This document shows positions 16,104-24,978 of a DNA stretch of 44,553 nucleotides, piece by piece. How positions within the stretch are numbered: the stretch's first letter is position 1; each line of letters starts with the position of its first letter. The DNA lies in NCBI GenBank assembly GCA_025350695.1, contig JANXXI010000218.1:1-44553 (forward strand), read 5' to 3'. A program made the position numbers and the translations under genes. Below the pieces are notes generated by a model that saw nothing but the letters and a program-made list of their open reading frames with translations, made no database searches and was not told where the DNA came from. The DNA is from Acidobacteriota bacterium. Its GTDB lineage: Bacteria; Acidobacteriota; Terriglobia; Bryobacterales; Bryobacteraceae.

Positions 16104-17001
16104 ACACGCGCGCAGCATTGCCATGAAGTAGCTTGCGTTCAATTTTCTTATCTCCTGCAAGTCTTCGTAACGTCGACAATTGCTGGCTACCGGAACACTT
16201 CTCCCCTGTCCCGAATTTATCGCTGCAGTCAGACCCGTAGAGAAGTTTATCCTGATGGATCTTGAGGAATTCCCGGGCATGGTCCTCATCTCGAGTCAAT
16301 GCGTTAAGCCCGCTCCCCGCTGAAAGATCGCCGTACATGTTGGGATAGTCGCGAAGAAAACGACTGCTAATCCCCCACGGAGTCACCTTGCCTTTGGGAT
16401 AAAGCGCCGGCTCCTTCTGATCTTTGTCGATATTCGCCCACCAGGTTTGTGCATGGCCAATGAAATTCACCTTTGGGTACTTTTCAAGAATCCTAGAAAA
16501 ACGGTCAAAGTGCAGGTTGTAAGTGTTGTACTGGAAATGGAGCAGCACCGGAACATTGAATTCTTGAGCGATTTGAGCAATCAGGTGGATGTGGGGCGAA
16601 TCAGACTCAACTGGGTATTTCTGCTCAGCAATACCCAACGCGCCCATCTTCAGGTACTTGGTGAGAACCTCACGCGTTTCAGGAATATTGGGCAGTTCAT
16701 TAGCGCAGAAGACAAATTCATTGGGATAGCGGCGGCACAGCGCCACGCATTCGTCGTTGCCACCGGCTTGAGCAGCCAAGCCGTATTTACGTCCGGCGGG
16801 AAGCATTATGGTTTTAGTGATTCCCATTTTACGTTGATGGACGACCAATTCATCCGCCGTGCGACCCGAGTAAGGAGTATGCTGGTGAATGTCTATGACG
16901 GGCTCATTGGTTTGCGCGGCTAAATTTTGAAGCGCCTGCGGAATTGCCGCCGCTCCGGCCAAACTAACGAGCTTCCTACGCGTTACAATTTGACTCTCCA
17001 T
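16090..17001 (-). CDS. Amidohydrolase family 2 metal-dependent hydrolase, exported
   Basis: A 303-residue TIM-barrel amidohydrolase (Amidohydro_2 type). It has a twin-arginine-like export signal (TRRKLVSLAGAAAIPQAL). The metal-binding His pair is at the first strand (VIDIHQHTP, His39 and His41), a further His is in VNFIGHAQTWW, and a catalytic Asp is in KLLYGSDCSDK. It ends with NAARVFKIA, typical of the family. Members hydrolyse or decarboxylate small carboxylates and lactones; the substrate is unknown. The start is 22 bases from that of the divergent DUF885 gene. Confidence 0.85.
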   Translation of the reverse strand: MESQIVTRRKLVSLAGAAAIPQALQNLAAQTNEPVIDIHQHTPYSGRTADELVVHQRKMGITKTIMLPAGRKYGLAAQAGGNDECVALCRRYPNEFVFCANELPNIPETREVLTKYLKMGALGIAEQKYPVESDSPHIHLIAQIAQEFNVPVLLHFQYNTYNLHFDRFSRILEKYPKVNFIGHAQTWWANIDKDQKEPALYPKGKVTPWGISSRFLRDYPNMYGDLSAGSGLNALTRDEDHAREFLKIHQDKLLYGSDCSDKFGTGEKCSGSQQLSTLRRLAGDKKIERKLLHGNAARVFKIA

Positions 17002-17023
17002 GGGGAATACAATAACAGTTTCT

Positions 17024-18763
17024 ATGATGCCGCGAACAACTTCTTTCCACGGAACCCTGTTCCTTGTCTGCCTCCTTTTGACCAGTTGCGGGCCGCGCGA
17101 GGAAAAGCTGACAATGGCTCGGTTGGCGGAACAGTTCGTCTATCAAACCTTGGCCTTCACTCCCGTGGCGGCTACGTCGGCCGGTTATCACACACACCGC
17201 GGCGTGCCGCTCGATCAGCTGCTTGACGACATGTCGGAGCAGAGCTTTTCCGAACAAAGGGAGTTCTATCAGGCCACCCGGAAGGAACTCGCCAAACTGG
17301 AGGAGAACGGTCCTGATCCCGAGATGGATGCCGATGGCGTCATCATCCGCAATCAAGTGGAATTGATCATGCTTGAGCTGACAGAAATTCAATCCTACAA
17401 ACACAATCCAACTCTTTACGTTGAGACGGTAGGCAATGGCTTGTTCAATTTGTACGCTCTGGAATCCGCTCCGAAGGAGGAACGCTTCCGAAACATCATC
17501 GCCCGGTTGGAAAAAGTCCCGAGCTTGATGGAGCAGGCGAAAGCGAATTTAGTGGACGCCCCTGAAATCTGGAACAAAGTTGCAAGAGAAGAAAATCAGG
17601 GAAACCTGAATCTAATCGATCAGGAATTACGCCAAAATTGTCCCGACAGCCTTAAGGACAAATACACCACGGTTGCCGCGAAAGCGTTGGGTGCACTCAA
17701 AGCATTTCAGGAGTTCCTGACCAACGATCTGTCCAAGAAGACTTCGGACTGGCGGCTTGGCAATGACAGATACGCAAAGAAATTCCGCTACTCCATGGTT
17801 GTAGATTCCAGTTCCACCGGGACGCTGTCCGAAGCTCAGACGAAGTTCAATGCCGTTCGCAACGAAATGGAAGTACTGGCGTCGGATGTGCGCGGCGATG
17901 TTCGCAAGAAGCTGGATCAGATATCGAAGAAGCAATCAACGGTGACCAGCTATTTCACCGACGCCCGGGCCGATCTTGAAGGGGCCCGGGCATTCGTCAA
18001 GAAATCGGGGCTTCTACAAATGCCGGCCAGCGATAACCTTCAGGTAATTGAAACTCCGGAATTCATGCGTGGAATTTATGCGGTCGGAGGTTTCAATCCG
18101 GCCCCGGCACTGGAGCCTAAGTTGGGTGCTTACTATTGGCTGACACCCATTCCAAAGGATTGGCCAAAGGAGCGGATTGCATCGAAACTGCGCGAGTACA
18201 ACATTTACGGATTGAAGCTATTAACGCTGCACGAGGCTATGCCCGGCCATTACGTCCAATCCGAATATGCAAACAATGTTCAACCGGCCTATCGCCGTTT
18301 GTTGAGGAGTGTCTATGCCAACGGGCCCTATGTTGAGGGCTGGGCCGTATACGTGACCGAGCAGATGCTGGATGCCGGATATTTGAAGAAGTCCCCTGAG
18401 CTGCGGATGACTTTTCTGAAACAGCAGTTGCGCATGATTGCCAACACAATTCTGGACATTCAACTGCACACCACGGGAATGCGCGACGAGGAAGCCATGA
18501 AACTAATGATGGAAGGAGCCTACCAGGAACGAGAGGAGGCCACGGCGAAACTACAGCGCGCCAAATTGTCGTCCTGCCAGTTGCCGACCTATTATCTTGG
18601 ATATCGGGAATGGTCGAAGTTGAAGGAGCAGCAACTAAGGTTGAACCGGGCCCAAAGCTTGGCGGCCTTCCATCGCAGGGCGCTCGCTGAAGGAGCAGTT
18701 CCAATGGTTGAATTGACGAAACTCATGAACGAGAAACCAGCAAACGCGCAATCGTCCAAATGA
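17024..18763 (+). CDS. DUF885 lipoprotein, putative zinc metallopeptidase
   Basis: A 579-residue DUF885-family protein. The N-terminus is a lipoprotein signal (FLVCLLLTSCGP, with the acylated Cys). The catalytic region has LTLHEAMPGHYVQSEYA, the family's HExxPGH zinc motif, and downstream NGPYVEGWAVYVTEQMLDAGY with the expected third-ligand Glu. The C-terminal helices (MRDEEAMKLMMEGAYQEREE) are also typical. DUF885 proteins are predicted metallopeptidases; the substrate is not known. Two ATG codons stand side by side at 17024 and 17027, and no clear Shine-Dalgarno is seen. Its 3' end overlaps the convergent glycosyltransferase gene by 41 bases. Confidence 0.88.
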   Translation: MMPRTTSFHGTLFLVCLLLTSCGPREEKLTMARLAEQFVYQTLAFTPVAATSAGYHTHRGVPLDQLLDDMSEQSFSEQREFYQATRKELAKLEENGPDPEMDADGVIIRNQVELIMLELTEIQSYKHNPTLYVETVGNGLFNLYALESAPKEERFRNIIARLEKVPSLMEQAKANLVDAPEIWNKVAREENQGNLNLIDQELRQNCPDSLKDKYTTVAAKALGALKAFQEFLTNDLSKKTSDWRLGNDRYAKKFRYSMVVDSSSTGTLSEAQTKFNAVRNEMEVLASDVRGDVRKKLDQISKKQSTVTSYFTDARADLEGARAFVKKSGLLQMPASDNLQVIETPEFMRGIYAVGGFNPAPALEPKLGAYYWLTPIPKDWPKERIASKLREYNIYGLKLLTLHEAMPGHYVQSEYANNVQPAYRRLLRSVYANGPYVEGWAVYVTEQMLDAGYLKKSPELRMTFLKQQLRMIANTILDIQLHTTGMRDEEAMKLMMEGAYQEREEATAKLQRAKLSSCQLPTYYLGYREWSKLKEQQLRLNRAQSLAAFHRRALAEGAVPMVELTKLMNEKPANAQSSK

Positions 18764-19436
18764 TTTTCGCGCCGGCCCGGATGCTGGTCGTCAAATTACC
18801 GCTGACCTTATTTTCGCCTGCCGCGCGAACTTTGTAGGTGACGGGAATTTCCAGGACGCGCAAGCCGTGCTGCAACGCCCTCACCTGCATTTCCACCGTC
18901 CATCCATAGTTGCGATCCGTCATGCCCAACGCCTTCAATCCGGCGGCAGAGATGGCGCGGTAGGGTCCCAGATCCGTGTATCGATGCCCCCAGAACACGC
19001 GGATCAGCATGATGGCCAATTCATTTCCCAAACGCTGATGCGGCAGTAAAGCTCCCGGCTCCGCGTTACCCAAAACACGAGAACCAATCACAAGATCCGC
19101 CTCGCCCCACGCTATGGGGGCAAGCAACGAATGCGCCTCCGACGCCACTTCCGAATTGTCGGCTTGCATAAAAACGACCGCTTCGATCGAGGCTGGCAAC
19201 GCGCCCATCGCCTGTAAACAGGCCGCTCCATAGCCTTTCTCCAACTGGCTAACCACTGTCGCGCCCCGCCCGCGAGCCAGAGCCGCTGTCCGGTCCGTCG
19301 ATCCGTTATCGGCTACGATGATTAGGCTATATAAATCGGAAGGGATGGCGTCAAGCGCCTGTTCAATAACCTCTTCCTCATTGAAAGCGGGAATGATCAG
19401 CGCAGCCCTGATTACAATTGAACCTGATTCTGTCAT
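18723..19436 (-). CDS. Glycosyltransferase family 2, polyprenyl-phosphate sugar transferase type
   Basis: A 237-residue GT-A glycosyltransferase. It has AALIIPAFNEEEVIEQALDAI, LIIVADNGSTDRTA and GYGAACLQAMG, then GEADLVIGSRVLG, EPGALLPHQRLGN, YTDLGPYRAI and YGWTVEMQVRALQHGLRVLEI, a pattern found in DPM-like enzymes that load a sugar onto a lipid carrier. There is no C-terminal membrane domain. The metal-binding D-x-D position reads FMQADNSE, so the first Asp is Gln, while the third position is kept. Convergent overlap of 41 bases with the DUF885 gene and a 22-base gap to the divergent lepB start leave no room for separate regulatory regions. Confidence 0.85.
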   Translation of the reverse strand: MTESGSIVIRAALIIPAFNEEEVIEQALDAIPSDLYSLIIVADNGSTDRTAALARGRGATVVSQLEKGYGAACLQAMGALPASIEAVVFMQADNSEVASEAHSLLAPIAWGEADLVIGSRVLGNAEPGALLPHQRLGNELAIMLIRVFWGHRYTDLGPYRAISAAGLKALGMTDRNYGWTVEMQVRALQHGLRVLEIPVTYKVRAAGENKVSGNLTTSIRAGAKIIWTIARLLVSRS

Positions 19437-19458
19437 GATAAGCAGAGGGAGGGCATAA

Positions 19459-20025
19459 GTGGATCAAGAAAGTTCTGTCGAAACGATAAAGAAGGATTCG
19501 CGCGCCTACCTTCCCATCCTACTCGCTTTAACGCGAGACTTGATGATTTCCGTTGTTCTTGCGTTCATTATTATTCTGTTCCTCTACCCTCCCGTCAAAG
19601 TGGAAGGAACCAGCATGATGCCGGTGCTTGAGGATCAGGAGCGGATCTTCATCAATAAGTTCGTCTACCAGTTCAACATCCGTTCCATCGAACATGGGGA
19701 TGTGGTCGTGTTTTACTACCCTGGAGATACGGCCAAATCCTACATCAAACGAGTGATTGGTGTTCCAGGGGATAGAGTCGCGGTCGAAGAAGGGCAAGTA
19801 TTCGTCAACGGGAGAAAACTGTACGAACCCTACGTGCCACCGGAATATCGCGACGGGGGATCCTACCCAGAGCTTGCATTGGGAAAAGATCAGTATTACG
19901 TAATGGGCGACCACCGCAGTTCTTCAAACGACAGCCGTTCCTGGGGATTGGTGCCGCGCGATCATGTTTACGGTAAGGCTGTATTCGTTTATTGGCCCCT
20001 GCAAAAACTTGGGTTGTTGCATTAG
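19459..20025 (+). CDS. lepB: Signal peptidase I
   Basis: A 188-residue type I signal peptidase, which cuts signal peptides from exported proteins at the outer face of the inner membrane. One N-terminal membrane segment (LMISVVLAFIIILFLY, about 29-43) anchors it. The catalytic Ser52 is in VEGTSMMP and the general-base Lys97 is in SYIKRVIGVPGDRV. Box E is seen as YYVMGDHRSSSNDSRSWG. All are intact. It starts with GTG at 19459, with GAGGGAGGG a few bases upstream as a good ribosome site. Confidence 0.95.
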   Translation: MDQESSVETIKKDSRAYLPILLALTRDLMISVVLAFIIILFLYPPVKVEGTSMMPVLEDQERIFINKFVYQFNIRSIEHGDVVVFYYPGDTAKSYIKRVIGVPGDRVAVEEGQVFVNGRKLYEPYVPPEYRDGGSYPELALGKDQYYVMGDHRSSSNDSRSWGLVPRDHVYGKAVFVYWPLQKLGLLH

Positions 20026-20033
20026 GGTCTGGC

Positions 20034-20732
20034 TCACTGCATTCCTAGCGAGCCCATAATCCGCCGAACATAATTTACAGTTTCGGGAATGGCGGGCATT
20101 TTCCCCGCCCTATCAACGGTCGTGGGGCCAGCATTATAAGCACTTAACGCTAGAGTCAAGTCTCCCTCGTAGCGGTCGAGCAGTTGCCGCAGCAAGTTTG
20201 CCCCTGCCCCGATATTTTGACTTGGATCAAATGGATTCGACACCCCAAACTGACGCGCCGTTTCTGGCATTAATTGCATTAGACCCAAAGCGCCTTTAGG
20301 CGATATAGCGCATGGATTGAAGGCCGACTCCTGCAAAATCACGGCCCTCACCAAATCGGAAGAAACTCCCGCCCGCGAGGCTGCCAGAGTAATCACGGGC
20401 TCAATACCGCCGCGGGGAAGCGGGGTGCAAGACATCTGTTTGGGCATCTCCGCCGATGGAAGAGGCGGCACGGGAACCTGAGGCTCTTCCCCGGGCAATT
20501 TGGTGATTGGGAAAGCTTCGGGGTTGATCTTCTTTACAGACTCAACTTGCCTAAGAACGCTATTCCTCTGCCGTTCGAGCGAGGACTCCAACCGTTTTTC
20601 GGGTATTGAAATCTTCGGCGGCTCAGGCTTAACTGGCTCAGGTTTAGCGGGGGAAGGCGGCGTTTGCGCAAACCCTAAGGCAAAGAACGTCAACGATAGA
20701 ATAAACTGAGAATAGATCACTCCTCTTTCCAT
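20034..20732 (-). CDS. Lytic transglycosylase, SLT/GH23 domain
   Basis: A 232-residue secreted murein-cleaving enzyme. It has a signal peptide (FILSLTFFALGFA), then a Pro/Lys/Glu-rich spacer (PSPAKPEPVKPEPPK) and a helical linker. The C-terminal SLT domain has the catalytic Glu in AVILQESAFNPCAISPKGA, then GLMQLMPETARQFGVSNPFDP, NIGAGANLLRQLLDRY and LTLALSAYNAGP, all diagnostic of GH23. It cleaves the MurNAc-GlcNAc bond non-hydrolytically in the periplasm. ATG 20732 is preferred; another ATG lies 9 bases upstream. It is convergent with lepB, 8 bases apart. Confidence 0.92.
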   Translation of the reverse strand: MERGVIYSQFILSLTFFALGFAQTPPSPAKPEPVKPEPPKISIPEKRLESSLERQRNSVLRQVESVKKINPEAFPITKLPGEEPQVPVPPLPSAEMPKQMSCTPLPRGGIEPVITLAASRAGVSSDLVRAVILQESAFNPCAISPKGALGLMQLMPETARQFGVSNPFDPSQNIGAGANLLRQLLDRYEGDLTLALSAYNAGPTTVDRAGKMPAIPETVNYVRRIMGSLGMQ

Positions 20733-20808
20733 CGTTCCCAAGCGGCCGGGAGTTCACACCTTCCCGCCTAAGAAATTCCTGAAGGAGGTAGAAGGAAGCA
20801 ATAAGCTA

Positions 20809-21384
20809 TTGACCTCATTCAACTTGCTAGCACGACAGGGCGCCAAACCACGCGGATTTCTGGGACGGTACTTTGCCGCTCGGATGGAGAAGACCGCAGC
20901 GCTCCGCAACGGCTGGGTCCTCTCGCAACTTGATTTGCAACCGACGGACTATGTTCTCGAAGTGGGCTACGCCTGTGGCATCGACTTGGCCCGTGTTGCG
21001 CAGACGGTAACCAGCGGCTTGGTCATCGGAGTGGATCATTCCGAGACGATGTTCCATATTGCGTTCAAGCGCAATAAGCAGCACATCGATACTGGGCGCA
21101 TGCAGTTGCAGGTTGGGCCGGCGTCGAAGCTTCCCTTCGCATTTCCGTATTTTGACAAAGCGTTTTCTATTAACGTTGCCGGTTACTCGAAGGAGCCCGT
21201 GAACGATTTCGTCGAGCTGAAACGCGTGCTTCGAGCTGGGGGATTAGCCGTTGTGGCCGTAGCCGGACTGTCGGAAAAGGCGGGCAATCGCCTTGAGTCC
21301 GGATTTCGCGACGCTGGATTTAGCGATGTGCGGCTAACCCAAAAAGACGGGATGATTTGCCTCGTCGGCCGGAAGTTAACTTAA
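20809..21384 (+). CDS. Class I SAM-dependent methyltransferase
   Basis: A 191-residue methyltransferase with motif I as YVLEVGYACGIDLARVAQ (an unusual GYACG in place of GxGxG), the acidic end of strand 2 in VIGVDHSETM, and FAFPYFDKAFSINVAGY as the post-II region. It ends with a short strand pair (DVRLTQKDGMICLVGRK). It resembles UbiE-like Methyltransf_11 proteins; the substrate is unknown. The start is TTG at 20809 behind a purine-rich GAAGGAGGTAGAAGGAAG stretch. The weak motif I leaves some doubt about the chemistry. Confidence 0.8.
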   Translation: MTSFNLLARQGAKPRGFLGRYFAARMEKTAALRNGWVLSQLDLQPTDYVLEVGYACGIDLARVAQTVTSGLVIGVDHSETMFHIAFKRNKQHIDTGRMQLQVGPASKLPFAFPYFDKAFSINVAGYSKEPVNDFVELKRVLRAGGLAVVAVAGLSEKAGNRLESGFRDAGFSDVRLTQKDGMICLVGRKLT

Positions 21385-21609
21385 ATTAAATTGACCCCTT
21401 CTCCACTCGATTTACGCTTCTTATAGTAGGGGAGGATATTTTCAAAAATGAGCAAGGCAAGGTTCGGTTCAAACTAAGGTTATTCTTCTTTAAATGCAAA
21501 CGCTTTGCCCTCTCCTTTGATCCTGTAAGCTTGGCGATTAATAGTGGAGGAATGCAACGAACTAGGAGATTTTGTCATTTATCAAGAACTTACGAGACTA
21601 AGGTTGGGA

Positions 21610-21639
21610 TTGACAGGATGTCATAACTTGCTGTATTCT
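21610..21639 (+). promoter_or_regulatory. Sigma-70-type promoter of the antiterminator-gmd-fcl unit
   Basis: TTGACA at 21610-21615 and TATTCT at 21634-21639 are 18 bases apart. A start near 21646 would give a leader of about 108 nt before the NusG-like gene. The rest of the 369-base gap 21385-21753 is AT-rich with no gene. I saw no clear ops-like GGCGGTAG element. Confidence 0.5.
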
Positions 21640-21753
21640 CCCAAAAGATAGGTATTGGCTGGCCAAGTGGACCCTTCCCAACTTTCGGCTGTTTTTGTGC
21701 CATTCTCGCAAGACCTTATTAAAAATATATTATTATGTGGACTCCCCCCGATC

Positions 21754-22320
21754 ATGATAAACACGTCTAAAAAACACCCCTGGTATGCCGTAAGAGTGCG
21801 AACCGGAAGCGAACTCCGTACGGCTGTTTGCCTGACTGACAGAGAATTTGATACATTCGTTCCAACGTGGATTGAACCTCGCCTGTATTCTGATCGAATC
21901 AAGAAAGTTCAAGCGGCGCTATTTCCCGGCTACATCTTTTCCCGCTTGAATCTTGAAAACCTCCTTCCTTTGCTCACGACTCCGGGCGTCGACCATATCG
22001 TATCGACGGGCCACACTCCGACCCAAATAGCGGAATCCGAGATCGATTCCATCAGCAAACTGGCCGGTTCCGGCTCCGGAGAACCGTGGCCTTACCTTGA
22101 ATCGGGTGACCGAGTCGAAGTAATCCATGGTTCATTCACTGGCGTTGAAGGCGTTCTTGTGAACGCCAAAGGAAAGGACCGGTTGGTTCTCTCGGTGCAC
22201 TCGCTGCAACGATCCATCAGCGTAGAGATTTCGCGCCACTGGGTCCGTCCAAAAGCAAGATTCGCGGGGCCTAACCGGAAATTGCCGAGCGGAACTGCTT
22301 TGATTGCTTTAAGCGCTTAA
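21754..22320 (+). CDS. NusG/RfaH-like transcription antiterminator (UpxY type)
   Basis: A 188-residue specialised NusG paralogue. The N-terminal NGN domain starts [20 protein letters not shown] and has [17 protein letters not shown] and [12 protein letters not shown]. The C-terminal KOW motif is [19 protein letters not shown]. UpxY/RfaH-like proteins ride on RNA polymerase and allow read-through of long surface-polysaccharide operons. It lies 29 bases ahead of gmd, as is usual for capsule or exopolysaccharide loci. The ATG at 21754 is chosen because the NGN domain starts right after it; an upstream TTG at 21655 is in frame but adds non-homologous sequence. No strong Shine-Dalgarno is seen. 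Confidence 0.85.
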   Translation: MINTSKKHPWYAVRVRTGSELRTAVCLTDREFDTFVPTWIEPRLYSDRIKKVQAALFPGYIFSRLNLENLLPLLTTPGVDHIVSTGHTPTQIAESEIDSISKLAGSGSGEPWPYLESGDRVEVIHGSFTGVEGVLVNAKGKDRLVLSVHSLQRSISVEISRHWVRPKARFAGPNRKLPSGTALIALSA

Positions 22321-22349
22321 CGCTTCAGAACTGGAATGAATACCCCAAC

Positions 22350-23366
22350 ATGAAAAAAGCGCTAGTCACCGGAATCACCGGCCAAGACGGTTCGTACCTC
22401 GCGGAATTTCTCCTGGCAAAAGGCTACGAAGTCCATGGCATCAAACGCCGTTCCAGTAGTTTCAACACAGAACGTGTGGACGGTATCTACCGTGATTTCC
22501 ACGAAAGCGGAACCCGCTTTTTCCTTCACTTCGCCGACCTTAGCGATGCCAGCAGTTTGACGAAGCTGCTTTACGATATCCGGCCAGACGAGGTTTATAA
22601 CCTGGCGGCGCAAAGTCACGTTCGAGTCAGCTTCGACATACCTGAATACACGACCGATATCACAGCCACCGGCGCACTACGCTTGCTTGAAGCAATCCGT
22701 CAAACCGGCGTGAAATCGCGCTTTTACCAGGCTTCATCCAGCGAAATGTTTGGCTCCGTCGCCCCGCCCCAGGGAGAGAACACGGTGTTCCATCCTCGCA
22801 GCCCTTACGCCTGCGCAAAGTTATTTGCCCATTCGATCACGGTGAACTACCGGGAAAGCTACAAAATGTTCGCTACCAGCGGCATTCTGTTTAACCACGA
22901 GTCCCCCCGCCGGGGTGAGACGTTCGTAACGCGCAAGATCGCCCGGGCTGCAGCCCACATTAAATCGGGATTACAGGACAAGCTCTATCTGGGCAACATG
23001 GATGCCCTGCGCGATTGGGGCTTCGCCGGGGAATACGTCGAAGCAATGTGGCTTATGCTCCAACAGGACCAGCCCGAGGATTTCGTCATTGGCACCGGCG
23101 AAATGCATACTGTCCGCGAGTTCGTAGAACATGCTTTTGCCCGGGTCAACCTGGACTGGCGGGACTACGTGGCAATCGACGAACGCTATTTCCGGCCCGC
23201 CGAAGTCGACGCCTTGCAGGCCGACCCCAGTAAGGCGAACAAGCAATTAGGCTGGCGCCACCATGTTTCGTTTGCTGAACTGGTAAACATGATGGTGGAT
23301 GCCGAGATGGATTCACTGGAACAGCGGCGCTCGGGCGTTTTACATCCAGTTGGCCAATCGCAATAG
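22350..23366 (+). CDS. gmd: GDP-mannose 4,6-dehydratase
   Basis: A 338-residue extended SDR that converts GDP-mannose to GDP-4-keto-6-deoxymannose. It shows the NADP-binding [18 protein letters not shown], the family's [29 protein letters not shown], the catalytic SSSEMFG, Tyr153 and Lys157 in YACAKLFAH, and the substrate loop [17 protein letters not shown]. The Cys at YAC and the Phe in KLFAH differ from the common YAVAKLYAY but keep the catalytic Tyr and Lys. It is followed after 11 bases by fcl, so the two make the GDP-L-fucose pathway. Confidence 0.95.
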   Translation: MKKALVTGITGQDGSYLAEFLLAKGYEVHGIKRRSSSFNTERVDGIYRDFHESGTRFFLHFADLSDASSLTKLLYDIRPDEVYNLAAQSHVRVSFDIPEYTTDITATGALRLLEAIRQTGVKSRFYQASSSEMFGSVAPPQGENTVFHPRSPYACAKLFAHSITVNYRESYKMFATSGILFNHESPRRGETFVTRKIARAAAHIKSGLQDKLYLGNMDALRDWGFAGEYVEAMWLMLQQDQPEDFVIGTGEMHTVREFVEHAFARVNLDWRDYVAIDERYFRPAEVDALQADPSKANKQLGWRHHVSFAELVNMMVDAEMDSLEQRRSGVLHPVGQSQ

Positions 23367-23377
23367 AACTTATCGAC

Positions 23378-24358
23378 ATGCTCAATCTCACTTCCAAGCG
23401 TATCTGCGTCACCGGCGGCGGCGGGTTTCTCGGATCCTTCGTCGTCGAGGCTCTCCGCCGCCGGGGCTGCCGAGAAATCTTCGTTCCGCGCAAGCGCGAC
23501 TATGACTTGACCAAGCCGGAAGCCGTTGCCCGTATGTTCGGGGATGCCAAGCCCGAAGTGGTCTTTCATCTTGCCGCAGTCGTTGGCGGGATTGGAGCCA
23601 ATCGCACTAACCCCGGGCGATTCTTTTATGAGAACGCCATTATGGGCATCGAACTTATCGAGCAGGCCCGGCTTCACAAAGTGGAAAAACTGGTTGTGGC
23701 AGGAACGATCTGCGCTTATCCCAAGTTCACGCCTGTTCCGTTTCGGGAAGAGAATTTGTGGAACGGCTATCCGGAAGAAACCAACGCACCCTACGGCGTA
23801 GCGAAGAAAGCTTTGCTGGTGCAATGTCAAGCATATCGTGACCAGTACGGGATGAATGCCGTGTTTCTGCTACCCGTCAATCTCTACGGCCCCCGCGACA
23901 ACTTCGATCTGGAATCTTCCCACGTTATCCCGGCCCTTATCCGGAAGTTTGAAGACGCAAAAAACAACGGATCCAATTCCGTCAAATTGTGGGGCGATGG
24001 CACGCCCACCCGCGAATTCCTCTTCGTTGAAGATGCCGCCGATGGACTGATCGCAGCGGCTGAGCGGTACGATAAAGGTGAGCCGGTGAACCTTGGCAGC
24101 GGTCGTGAAATCTCCATAGCCGATCTTTCGGCTCTCATCGCGCACCGCTGCGGGTACCAGGGAAGCATCCTTTGGGATACGTCCCAACCGAACGGCCAAC
24201 CGCGCCGTCAGTTGGACACGCAACGGGCTTGCGATGAGTTTCAATGGAGAGCGCGGACATCCTTCGAGGATGGTCTGGATAAAACTATTGAATGGTATCG
24301 CAGCGAAACCCTTGCCCCTGTGACTCCTTGCGAAAATTTGACTGTCCACGGTTCCTGA
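23378..24358 (+). CDS. fcl: GDP-L-fucose synthase-like epimerase/reductase
   Basis: A 326-residue extended SDR that would turn the Gmd product into GDP-L-fucose by epimerisation and reduction. It has the Rossmann motif [35 protein letters not shown] (a strong Fcl signature), the catalytic Tyr139 and Lys143 in [14 protein letters not shown], and [19 protein letters not shown]. The catalytic Ser position, usually GSSCIYP, reads GTICAYP. The context directly after gmd makes the assignment likely. The C-terminus ([15 protein letters not shown]) is not typical and may reflect rearrangement next to the disturbed region that follows. Confidence 0.87.
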   Translation: MLNLTSKRICVTGGGGFLGSFVVEALRRRGCREIFVPRKRDYDLTKPEAVARMFGDAKPEVVFHLAAVVGGIGANRTNPGRFFYENAIMGIELIEQARLHKVEKLVVAGTICAYPKFTPVPFREENLWNGYPEETNAPYGVAKKALLVQCQAYRDQYGMNAVFLLPVNLYGPRDNFDLESSHVIPALIRKFEDAKNNGSNSVKLWGDGTPTREFLFVEDAADGLIAAAERYDKGEPVNLGSGREISIADLSALIAHRCGYQGSILWDTSQPNGQPRRQLDTQRACDEFQWRARTSFEDGLDKTIEWYRSETLAPVTPCENLTVHGS

Positions 24359-24407
24359 CCCTCGCTAACAACACTAAAATGCTGGGACAAGTTCTCGATT
24401 GGGCGAG

Positions 24408-24598
24408 TCAGGCATATCGTTCGGAAGCGCCTGAGGCCTCCATGCTGGAATTGGGTTCGTTCCGCAAACAGTAATTGCGGCCGATTTTTGCGTTGGGCCG
24501 GACGTATGGGTTGTAGAAACCGTTTTTCGCGGCGCTGATTGATGCGAGGAACGAGCGGTATCGTCGATCCTTGCAACAACTTGTGCTTCGTTGGCCAT
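24408..24598 (-). pseudogene. Decayed, internally deleted copy of the SEC-C family gene
   Basis: This is a remnant paralogue of the gene at 27393-28061. It starts at ATG 24598 with MANEAQVVARIDD, matching MATQAQIAANIAN, behind AAAGGAGAAAAATCA. About 150 central residues are gone and the frame shifts. The end is recognisable as NPYVRPNAKIGRN, joined to YCLRNEPN, so the metal-binding CPCHSGRKYKNC segment is deleted. The 80 bases upstream are also homologous to the leader of the intact gene. Confidence 0.75.
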
Positions 24599-24681
24599 TG
24601 ATTTTTCTCCTTTCAAAATGGAACAGGCGGCTTTTCTTGGGAAGCACTGCCCTTGATCTTCGAATCCATTTTGGCATGCGG
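24599..24681 (-). repeat. Leader sequence shared with the intact SEC-C gene, copy 1
   Basis: The region just upstream of the decayed gene aligns with 28062-28139 upstream of the intact copy. Conserved stretches include the purine-rich ribosome site, GGCGGCT, CTTCCCA read on the minus strand, and TTGGCATG. The arms of the hairpin have diverged in this copy and no longer pair well. Confidence 0.65.
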
Positions 24682-24788
24682 AGGCCAGAGGGCCGGGCGC
24701 TGAGAAAGAGATAAGCTATTGAAACCTAGAGGGAACGGAGCGAGAGAATAGGGCGTGACGGGAATTCGTGTGTATTGCGCCTTAGCAG

Positions 24789-24975
24789 CAACACTGTTCA
24801 CTTAGGATCGGTCGACTAGCCCACAACTTGCCCACAATGGGAATCGCGGGGTCCTTCCGAACCAAGTCATATGGTTGGGACTTCGAACGATCCCCCGATT
24901 TTCATCGGGGGCTAGTCGAAATGCCCGTTTCGACAGCAGCGATAGTCACGCTAGAAACCTAAGTGAACAGTGTTG
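24789..24975. mobile_element. MITE-like element with 18-bp terminal inverted repeats and 10-bp target duplication
   Basis: The element is 187 bp long. Its ends are perfect inverted repeats: CAACACTGTTCACTTAGG at 24789-24806 and its exact complement at 24958-24975. The sequence GCCTTAGCAG flanks it directly on both sides (24779-24788 and 24976-24985), which is what a 10-bp target-site duplication looks like. It contains no gene, so it would depend on a transposase elsewhere. Inside are an 11-bp inverted repeat (24812-24822 with 24909-24919) and the hairpin of the dispersed repeat, so most of the element can fold. Confidence 0.85.
24854..24951. repeat. Dispersed hairpin repeat, copy A (inside the MITE-like element)
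   Basis: This 98-bp segment aligns with 26465-26561. The core is a perfect 8-bp stem (CCCCCGAT at 24892-24899, ATCGGGGG at 24904-24911) with a TTTC loop, preceded by CGAACGAT and followed by GGGCTAGTCG in both copies. The right part ends in AGCAGCG and TCACGC in both. Confidence 0.8.
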
Positions 24976-24978
24976 GCC

